Below, one piece after another: positions 56,165 to 64,000 of a DNA stretch of 64,000 bases. Below the pieces are notes generated by a model. It saw only the letters and a list, made by a program, of their open reading frames with translations. It had not been told where the DNA came from and did not search any database. How positions within the stretch are numbered: position 1 is the first letter of the stretch; the number at the start of each line of letters is the position of its first letter. Where the stretch lies: contig OY986437.1 in the NCBI GenBank assembly GCA_963920525.1, positions 27,220,863 to 27,284,862 on the forward strand, written 5' to 3'. Made by a program: the position numbers and the translations under genes. The DNA comes from Dichetophora obliterata. Its lineage: Eukaryota > Arthropoda > Insecta > Diptera > Sciomyzidae.

Positions 56165-56625
56165 CCTTGTTTGTGTTTGTTAGCTCGTGTTTGGTCGACG
56201 CTGATCTAAAGCGATCAAGAGCCCTTCTCTCGTTGGAAAGACACGAGGTAGCCACGCTAGTGGCCGTAACCACAGGGCACTGCTTAATAGGCAGACATGC
56301 CTCCAGACTGGGAGCCATCGCAAATGAAGGCACGAGGAGGAGGAAGAACAAACCATTTCCCACCTTTTATGTTCTTATCCCGCGCTTGCTAGAAGAAGGC
56401 ATAAGCATCTCGGGTCGTTCTTCTTTTCCGAACTTGACGAGCTGTCAAGGACAAGCATCAAACGTCTTATAAGCTTTACGAAAAGCTCTATGTGGTTCCA
56501 CTCCGACTGAAGGCCAAGTGTGCAGCGGTATAACAATGGACCTTATTGGTCTAAGTGAGCCGCGGTACTTGCGGTATGGTTTAAGCACGTACAACGGCTG
56601 TCGTCTCAACCTAACCTAACCTAAG
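56165..56625 (+). pseudogene. 3' end of a LINE ORF2 with CCTAA-type tail
   Basis: SRALLSLERHEVATLVAVTT, then GHCLIGRHASRLGAIAN, is the region after RNase H in I/LOA/R1-like LINEs, where a Cys/His cluster normally follows. The frame then shifts, and FFSELDELSRTSIKRLISFT in another frame matches the usual C-terminus. A 3' untranslated region follows (AATGGACCTTATTGGTCTAA) and ends in CAACCTAACCTAACCTAAG, a short tandem tail. Only the last ~460 bp remain. The family is different from the LINE at 4368-6611 in sequence, though similar in layout. Confidence 0.75.
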
Positions 56626-57429
56626 GGACGTCATCCATAAATTAACTTTGTATGGGAGGTGGGTGGAATTTTCAGTTTTCTTACCAAAATTTGATGCACC
56701 GTCTGCACATTTAAGAATAACTGCATTATTCTGTATTACGAAGCAGCACACCAATGAAAAGCAAGACATGAGAAGCAATACTTTTTTCTATACGAAATTC
56801 TATTGCTTCTCGTGTCTTGCTTGTCGTTGGTATGCATTTTCGTTATACTAAATTACTACATAAAACTAATTTAAAACTTTTTTAATTTAAGGAAATTTTA
56901 CTACACGGTTATAAAGTACTGAAATTTAAAAGTTTCTGTACTACATATAAGTCCACACCAGGTTTCAAATCTAGTACTTGCTAAAAACTAAAATATGATT
57001 TTAATACAGCTTTGCTTTTAAATCTAGTATAGGCTTGGATTAAAATATATATATATATAAAAGTGGTGCGGTCGTGGGACCTCCGTCATGAACGAGGTTT
57101 TTTACGCCTTTTCTTCTACTCCAAATGTAATTCCAAATAAAATATGTACTTATATTTTTATTTTTTTTATATAACTTTTCAGGGCAAATAATGTCAATAA
57201 ACAATCAAATCAAAAAATGTTTTTAATATTTTAGGAAAAAATTATTTATTAATTTAAGAAAAGATTTAAAAATTTTATGAGAAATGTAAATAGGCAGTTA
57301 CCGTTGCAAGCAGTGTTTGTTTCATGGCACAACAGAGCGTTGAGCATTGAGCATTGAACATTTATCATGTTCCTCGTATAGAGCATGAATTGATTGAAAA
57401 GTTGAATGAAAACTAGACCTATCTAATAG
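56626..57429. other. AT-rich DNA, nothing recognised
   Basis: An AT dinucleotide run lies at 57045-57057; no gene. Confidence 0.4.
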
Positions 57430-58045
57430 TATAAAAAACACAGTTTTAAGGACACCCCCTAGTGTCTAAAAACTTTTTGAAATTCTAACATCAGATTCGA
57501 AATCAGCGACCAGCGCATCTAAAAATTGTATAAAACAAAAACACATTTTTTCGACCTAGGGCAAAAATTTTTTTAAATGCTTACATAAGATTCTAAATCA
57601 GCGATCCCTTAATACTGCCAACACATACTCAAAGAGTAAAAAGTAAAAAAACACAGTTTTAGGGTCCACCCTAATGTTTAAAAACTTTTTGAAATTCTAA
57701 CATCAGATTCAAAATCAGCGATCAGAGCATCTAAAAATATATTAAACAAAAACACATTTTAAGGGTCCACCCTAGTGTCAAACAATTTTTTAAATGCTAA
57801 CATAAGATTCTAAATCAGCGACCCCTTAATACTGCCAGCACATAATCAAAGAGTAAAAAGTTAAAAAAAAACACATTTTTAGGGTCCACCCTAATGTCTA
57901 AAAACTTTTTGAAATTCTAACATCAGATTCAAAATCAGCGATCAGAGCATCTAAGAAGATATTAAACAAAAACACATTTTTAGGGTCCACCCTAGTGGCA
58001 AAAATTTTTTGTAAATGCTTACATAAGATTTTAAACCAGTAATGT
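57430..58045. repeat. Satellite-like array of ~220-bp units (two ~110-bp half units)
   Basis: AGGGTCCACCCTAATGT starts at 57661 and 57881 (period 220), with an earlier diverged unit at ~57449. Half-unit starts with CCACCCTAGTG lie at ~57767 and ~57987. Each unit has GATTC.AAATCAGCGA, and some add CCCCTTAATACTG, as in the 23733-25397 palindrome. Confidence 0.85.
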
Positions 58046-58065
58046 ATTCCTTTAAGTATCACTTA

Positions 58066-58746
58066 TTAAGGGGAGGTTCTTGTAGAAATCGACAGATAAT
58101 TTTGGTTTTTGTTTTTTGCTTTATTTTCATCCTTAGGATCTTGAAAAAAGGTAGTCAAAAGAATATTTCTCTATCTAATTTATTTTACGAGTCATAGCGT
58201 ATTAGACGAGAGTGTGCGTCGTCGGCCGAAAACAGGTATAAACGCGTTTTTCTCGAAACAAATTTTACCGCGCTGTACACGATTCCGCTTCAACGACTTG
58301 ACCGATTTCGATGTTTGATGGCTCAAATTAAAGCTTATTTAATTTAGGGGGCATTCAGAGAGTGTTTTTTAAAAAAAATTTATTGTCGGTTTTTTTCAAA
58401 TTTAAAGGAAAAAAAGGATAAAAAACAGGTTTTTTTAAAAGGGCCGCCATTTTTTTAAAAAAGTGATTTATTAAAATTGGAAATCCAAAAAGTCCGCTAA
58501 ATTTCATCTAGGTTAATAATTTTTTTGGTTTTTTCGTTTCAGATCACTTGGCAGGGCTGTACAGCGCACATCGGATAACGCCACGCATGGCTTTGATCAT
58601 CGAACAAATTGTATAATGTTATTGAAATATCCACTAATAAATTCCACAAAAGAGTTTTTCAAAAAAGTTTTACGTTCCCTCAAAAAAAAAAAAAATCCTG
58701 AAATTAAGTTACTTGAAATTACGTTTCTACTAGAACCTCCCCTTAA
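58066..58746. mobile_element. TTAA-bounded element with GGGGAGGTTCT ends
   Basis: TTAA at 58066-58069 and 58743-58746 flanks GGGGAGGTTCTTGTAGAAA and an inverted copy with one change. The G-starting ends and TTAA suggest Kolobok. The interior carries GCGTTTTTCTCGAAA (58244), shared with 17739 and 19684. No coding sequence. Confidence 0.75.
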
Positions 58747-59271
58747 TACTTAACCCTCTAATGCCCAAGTCCGCTTATAGGCGGGGTTCACACCGATCGC
58801 TATAAGACCGTAGTCTGTGGAAACTTTTTCAAATGTATTCCTTCAGAGTCTAGACGAATCTTTAAGCTATATTTCAGTTTTCTCGCTTGGAGCAAGCATA
58901 CTCTGTTTGACAATTACATCAATTTGAATTTAAATTTCATAATTTTTTTACGAATTCAATGAATTTTTTTAAATAAGAAAAAAAAAAAACATTAATTAAG
59001 AAGTGAGATCGAAGTGAAAAAAGATACTAGTATAGATACTAGTAAAAAGTTGTTTTTTCTTTTGAGATAAAAAAAAATATGCAAGGTGTTAAAAAAACCG
59101 TTAACATTTTCTTCTGTTGTGGACATTTTCACCTGTACAAAAATGAACGAAGAACTAAAATTTAAAACGAACTTCAGATTCGTTTTTCTCGTCCCCAAAT
59201 TAGTATAATCTGATTTGGTGCTCAAACAAAAAAATTGAGGTTTAACTGTGGAGGCTATGCTATAATGATTA
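58747..59271. other. AT-rich DNA, nothing recognised
   Basis: A small palindrome CCGCTTATAGGCGG is at about 58772. No gene. Confidence 0.4.
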
Positions 59272-59495
59272 TGCCCTGGTTATGCTAGGCAAACATGCTT
59301 GGTGAACTAATTTTTTTGGTGGCGTTTTACGAATAAAATGAGAAATTAACTTTTTCTCCTGCTCATTTCTATGCTCTTATGCCAAATATTTTCATTTTAT
59401 AACTAAATTTTCGTAATTTTTCAATAAACATAGCATAACCAGGAAACGAATATTTGATCAGAGAAGAAAATGAGCAAAATTAAACAGCAAACATA

Positions 59496-61144
59496 CAGTG
59501 ACTCACAGCTTATTTGATGCAGCCAAAAAAAATTATTAAAATTTCAAATATATTTTATGGTATTTCCATTAGAGAAAAAATTTTTTATTTTTTATATTGT
59601 TAAATTATATGTTTTATTTAATAACAAAAATTAACAAAAAATGTTTCTTCATAAGAAAGATAAAGCAAATTAAAGTAATTCAGTTACAGTTTTGAGGTCA
59701 CAGCTTAAATGATGCACTTAATTAAAAGTATTCAAAAAACATAAAAACATAAATATTTCGACTTCATGACTACGGCTTATACTTAGTGGGGTATCCCTTT
59801 TGATTCAGAACAGCTTTTAATCGGGAATTCATAGATTATACCAGTTTTGCTGTATTATCGGAACTAATTTTATCCCATTCCTCCTGTAGTGCCCGTTTTA
59901 GATCAGAAGCATTAGAAATATTGTGGTTTCTTATTTTATTTTCCAGCACTGACCACAAATTCTCAATAACGTTGAGATCCGGACTCTGTGCAGGTGTCTG
60001 TACTACATGTGGGCAGTTCCAGATAAGCCAAGTTTTTACAATACCAGACGTATGCTTGGGATCGTTGTCTTGGTAGTACCTAAACGAATCCCTAATGCCC
60101 ATTTTATCCGCACTTTGTACTAAATTATCTTCCAGCAGATCCAGATACATCTCTTTATTCATGTTTCCATTGATAAATGTCAAATTTCCGACGCCTGAAT
60201 GGGACATGCAACCCCATACCATCACACTGCCACCACCGTGTTTAACTGTAGATCGCAAATAACATGGTTGAAGCTCGGTGTTTGGTTTTCTCCAAACGCA
60301 TGATTTTCCATCAGACCTGAACAGGTTAAATTTGCTTTCATCCGCGAAAACAACGGACTTCCAGAACGAAATATCTTTGTTCATATGTTCTCTGCAAAAC
60401 TCTATTCTTCGTTTTCTATTACGAGCATTAATCAACGGCTTATTTCGGGCAGTCCTTCCATGAAAATTTTCTTCGCGCAGAACTCTACGAACAGTTTCAG
60501 GGTTACAGACCTTACCTAAGTATTTTTCGACCTCTTTCGTTAATTTTGGTGCGCTTAAATCGGGTTTTTGTTTAACTTTGCGAACAATCCACCTCTTATC
60601 TGCATCATTGAATATTTTATTTGGCGCAGATCTTCCCTTGTCTTCTATCCTATTTTCGTTGCGAAACCTTTCTATAATGTGCTGGACAGTTGACGAACTA
60701 ATAGCAACAATTTCTGCAATTTTTCGTTGGCTTTTGCCCTCTTTATAATGACGAATAACGTCTTCCCTTTTTTCAAATGAGGTCCGTTTTCCCATTTTCA
60801 AGAAATTTCAATTTTTACAACTTTTCTCTACAAACATTTTTTGAGAATGGCTTAAGACGCTAAGCTAACAAAAAAAAAATACATTTCACCGTTATTTCAT
60901 TCTCAGAGAAAATATAAAATACACTGCATCATTTAAGCTGTGAGCATATTTTGATAAGAAAATTATTTGTTTCTCTATTTTTTTAGTAAGCTTTGTTTTT
61001 GTTGTTTTTTCTGCAGCAGTAAATAGTACATGCATTTCTAATTACAAGCCGTATCAATTTTTTTTTATTAAATTTAACCAAAATCGAGTCTTTTTCGTTT
61101 TTCTAAAAAAGTTTAACCTGCATCAAATAAGCTGTGAGTCACTG
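59496..61144 (-). mobile_element. Nearly intact Tc1 element with IR/DR ends
   Basis: CAGTGACTCACAGCTTATTT (59496) is matched inverted at 61144, and TA flanks both ends. Each end has two related 19-base repeats: outer TCACAGCTTATTTGATGCA (59503, and inverted 61119) and inner TCACAGCTTAAATGATGCA (59698, and inverted 60925). This IR/DR layout is known from several Tc1 families and gives the transposase two binding sites per end. At 1649 bp the element has the usual full length. Confidence 0.95.
59836..60801 (-). CDS. Tc1 (DD34E) transposase with a premature stop
   Basis: Reads 321 codons from ATG. Paired DNA-binding domain: helix-turn-helix at about residues 1-50 (REDVIRHYKEGKSQRKIAEI) and a second one at 60-115 after a GRPR-like GRSAP. 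Catalytic residues: D154 (VVFADESKF), D245 (YYQDNDPKH) and E280 (VIENLW), with 34 residues between the last two (DD34E). GGGSVMVWGCMS is the conserved glycine box. The stop at 59836-59838 (TAA) lies where a glutamate codon would fit. The same frame goes on for 21 residues (SMNSRLKAVLNQKGYPTKYK...) to TAG at 59770-59772, so the product lacks only its last tail. Expected product: cut-and-paste transposase acting in the nucleus on its own IR/DR ends. Activity after loss of the tail is unknown. Confidence 0.93.
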   Translation of the reverse strand: MKMGKRTSFEKREDVIRHYKEGKSQRKIAEIVAISSSTVQHIIERFRNENRIEDKGRSAPNKIFNDADKRWIVRKVKQKPDLSAPKLTKEVEKYLGKVCNPETVRRVLREENFHGRTARNKPLINARNRKRRIEFCREHMNKDISFWKSVVFADESKFNLFRSDGKSCVWRKPNTELQPCYLRSTVKHGGGSVMVWGCMSHSGVGNLTFINGNMNKEMYLDLLEDNLVQSADKMGIRDSFRYYQDNDPKHTSGIVKTWLIWNCPHVVQTPAQSPDLNVIENLWSVLENKIRNHNISNASDLKRALQEEWDKISSDNTAKLV

Positions 61145-61179
61145 TATTTTCCTAACGTAACCAGGGCATTAGAGTGCGT

Positions 61180-61470
61180 GGCCCGAATGCTAAATAACCG
61201 TGGTAGTCCGAGTTGAAATCCCATCAGAGACAGCATGATTTTTCTTTTGAATTACTGTTTCTGTCTGCCAATGGCATCACCTGCAGACAATGGCACACCT
61301 CAGACAGTCAAAACTGCCTTGTTAAGCTTATTGAGACATGAGCCATTCGAAGTCGCCATAAAACTCGTTGGCCCAGTTCTCGATCATTTGCGTTCAAACA
61401 CTGAATAACACACACAACACAATTAGATCATCAGAAGCTCGGTCAAGACAGTCGGCCTTTCAAGGGCTTA
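61180..61470 (+). other. Possible tRNA-derived SINE remnant
   Basis: CCGTGGTAGTCCGAGTTGAAATCCC resembles a decayed tRNA T-arm region; below it follows GGCATCACCTGCAGAC and repeated TGACACC-like text. There is no clear A box or tail, so the call is weak. Confidence 0.3.
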
Positions 61471-63352
61471 AATGGCCAATTTGTGTTTTTTAATAGTAAA
61501 GTCTAAGTACGAATTGTTTTCACAGTTTTGAGCCAATCTGAATCTTTTCCCGTACTTCGACGAATGAATTTTTAATGAAATTGTATTTGAACACATAACA
61601 TTTTATGTTACTTTTTTATTGAAAGTAAATTCAAAAATCGGTTTTTAGTGACTAAAATCTTTATTAAGGTCGGAAGTCGTTACAAATATGCGAATTTGTT
61701 TATTTTTTTAATGGAATATTGAAGCACAATCTAACCTCATAACAGCACATTTCTTAAATCCTTGAAAAAAAGAAGATAGGCACGCTTTTGGTATTTTCAG
61801 AAATTTTGACTTTGTGCTGTGATGTACTCTGAGAGTGCTATGATGTGCCTTATAGCGATAAAACAAATATACCTCTTATATCTCAAAATATCATACTCCG
61901 AGCCTTATAGTCTCAAAACTTAGCATTATTCACATACAATTTACGTTAAATCTAAGAGAGTCTCACAAGTTTTGGTGTCTGTGGAAAATTTTACTGACAG
62001 TTTAGGTTAAAGATTAATTTTCGTGTTATAATTCGTGTTATAATTTCGTGTTATAATTGACGTTATTTTATTTACCACCGTCATTGTATATTGGACCACA
62101 TTGGCACAGTTATCGGATTCTCTTAACTCGAAAATACACATTTTTACTTTTATTCTGATAGAAAACCTTTATTTTTGCCTAGTAATTAAAACAAGTTCTT
62201 AAGTCCAAAAAAATATATGCAATAAAAATTAGCGAAACTTACTTGTTAACGGTTTCAATGCCGACTAACTGCTATATAAAATTCTAATAAAACATATAAA
62301 AATTAATTAATAAAAACCAATTTAAGAAGTATAGCCTTATCTTCATGTAGGTAGATATGATAAAGATGTTAGAGTGCACGAAATTTGCTAAAAATCTTAT
62401 GAATTTATCTCTTATCGTAGCGCCTTATAAATGGTAGCTAAGAATCATATGTCAAAAATAAGCACCTAATTATAACGAGTATAGTTTATGGCACATAAAA
62501 GAATAAAGGCTAGTCAAAGCACATACATAGAATAAAGGCTAACAAAAGCTCAGAAAGTAGCTCATATGAAATAAACGTATCTGATACGATAAGCTTCTGC
62601 ATATGATAAGTATTTGTTGTTGTTTTTTTAATTAATTTTTATCTAAATATTTAAAAAGGTTGTCTAAGAAAATTGCAACAAAATTTAATATTTTATTTGT
62701 TTAATTATAGTGCTTGTGCTAAACTTGTGAACATGTTCTTTTTTCTACCAAGCACGCGTGTAAAGCTGTTTAAATAAGAACCTAAGATAATCGAATTTGT
62801 TAACATTTTTTATTAACGTATTTGGCTTATTGACACATTTACAACTGTTAGCTGATTGACACATTTCTAAGCTAATGATTTCATAGATAACTTTGTAACG
62901 CTCTGTTTGTTTCATAAAGACGTCAAAAAATGTTATAGAAAATCAAGAAAAGTGTTCGTATGCATAAGTGGTTGGACATCTTTGCAAATATTCGGAGAAG
63001 TTTGATGTGCATTTTTATGTGGAAGCAATTTCATTATTTTCCCGAATAAAAACTTTTATTTTTAGAACTTTTTTATTGTTTAGGGTAGAGGTCCATAGTT
63101 TGAGCCACTATGGCTTTAAATGGTGTTTATGGTATTACACTCCCTCAACACATTCAGCGTGCTATGAAAGTTATCACTTTTGTGACAGACGTAGCCAAAA
63201 GTTTCAGCGCTCAGCGCTAAATGCCCCAGGCAACCTTTAAATGTAAATAGAAGTAAAAAAAAATTAAACAAAATCATAAAAATTAATATCATTTGAAAGA
63301 TTCAACCTTCAGCTACACACAAGTGAGTTTTAATTTTGATATGTGTGACATA
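61471..63352. other. AT-rich DNA with a short tandem repeat
   Basis: TTCGTGTTATAA is repeated three times at 62026-62060. No gene; the 90-codon frame at 62968-63240 has no recognisable feature. Confidence 0.45.
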
Positions 63353-63477
63353 GGGTGGAATGCATAAAAACTGGGCATTATCTCCGATTCGATTTTTCAA
63401 GTACAAAATTCATACTCTCTATATTTTACTTGAAAAATCGAGTCGAAGCAAATGCTCACTTTTTATGCATTCCACCC
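63353..63477. mobile_element. 125-bp palindromic MITE
   Basis: GGGTGGAATGCATAAAAA (63353) is inverted at 63460-63477. Inside, ATTCGATTTTTCAAGTA is also inverted, so almost the whole element folds into one hairpin. Confidence 0.85.
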
Positions 63478-64000
63478 ATTGACTCAAATCGGATGCATTT
63501 TTTTACCTGACCAAATGTAATAATCCTAATACGCACGAAAGAAGTGATGAACAAGAAGACGGTGGAGGATCCTGATGACAATGCAGTTCCATCCACACAT
63601 GAACGCCCCATGGTACAGACTTAAGGTTAATTAACGGTTGATACTCGTAAAAACTTGTTTTTATACTTTAGAGCAGAGATGCATTAAGACAATAAACTCG
63701 TACATGGAATCCCCTTTAATGAATAATTTCTTGGGACAAATAAGTTTCATGTCCCAATTCATTTTCATTACGTTTTCATGTACGTTTTTGATTCAGTGTA
63801 ATATAAGTTTATTTTATATTTATTTTTAGATAAAGCTATTTAAAAACGAGCCCTCAGTTAACAATAACAAAACAATATTGAACATAATGTAACCATTTAC
63901 CATTTTGTTTTTATCATTTAGAAAAAAGCTCCACCTGGTAACTAGTCATGCAATTCTAAACAACATCAAATAAACTTATCTTTAAAACATGCCCATGCCA
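63478..64000. other. AT-rich DNA, nothing recognised
   Basis: No coding frame or repeat end was found up to the window edge. Confidence 0.4.

Larger units (their letters stand above)
59272..61168. mobile_element. PIF/Harbinger-type MITE interrupted by a Tc1 element
   Basis: The ends TGCCCTGGTTATGCTAGG and (inverted) TGCCCTGGTTACGTTAGG are flanked by TTA on both sides (59269-59271, 61169-61171), a 3-bp duplication of the PIF/Harbinger type. Without the Tc1 insertion (59496-61144) about 250 bp remain. Confidence 0.75.

Noticed and set aside
56600..56625. CCTAACCTAACCTAA as a telomere repeat
   Set aside because: Only about three units at the end of a LINE 3' region; a LINE tail explains it better, and flies generally lack simple telomere repeats.
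62968..63240. 90-codon frame as a small gene
   Set aside because: No start context, domain or codon bias to set it apart from chance.

Overview
The window looks like non-coding, repeat-packed DNA of a fly. It is strongly AT-rich. I see no exon of a host gene, no rRNA and no CRISPR array. The only long reading frames belong to transposable elements: a 767-codon non-LTR reverse transcriptase, a 321-codon Tc1 transposase and the broken pieces of others. The mix of pogo, mariner, rosa-like DD41D mariner, hAT, piggyBac, P-like, jockey/CR1-like and RNase H-bearing LINEs, plus tRNA-headed SINEs, suggests a brachyceran dipteran. A tephritid is plausible, but that is inference only.

Left third (1-23 kb). 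A pogo/Tigger-type DNA transposon (about 4.2-11.0 kb) is split by two later insertions: an RNase H LINE flanked by an 8-bp target duplication, and a 2-kb element with CAC-GAGAAAA ends that itself carries another TIR element. Its transposase is a pseudogene with a probable 63-bp intron. After it come a SINE, a piggyBac-type MITE, a MITE, a 5'-truncated reverse-transcriptase LINE, TTAA-bounded palindromic elements, a foldback element built of 44-bp repeats, a second SINE copy and a second CAC-GAGAAAA element with internal tandem arrays.

Middle (23-46 kb). A PIF/Harbinger-type MITE with TAA duplications hosts a 1.66-kb TTAA-bounded palindrome. A P-like element with an 8-bp duplication follows, then a hAT remnant. 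Next is a foldback element (31.0-35.2 kb) whose two arms were each hit by a different piggyBac-type element. Each arm keeps the empty site of the other's insertion, so both TTAA insertions can be proved inside the window. Then come two nested hAT remnants, a tRNA-containing repeat, and a 6.49-kb TIR element with a 6-bp flanking duplication that has collected a SINE fragment, two dead mariners, a foldback element and a MITE.

Right third (46-64 kb). There is a GC-rich PIF-type hairpin, a hAT remnant with exact 8-bp duplications, a third CAC-GAGAAAA element, a Tc1 fragment, a 140-bp-arm hairpin, a rosa-like (DD41D) mariner pseudogene, the second copy of the tRNA-containing repeat, a LINE 3' end, a satellite-like array of about 220-bp units related to the 23.7-25.4 kb palindrome, and a nearly intact IR/DR-type Tc1 element inserted in a PIF-type MITE. 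The genes here do not work together as a pathway. The window is best read as layers of insertion that can be ordered by nesting.
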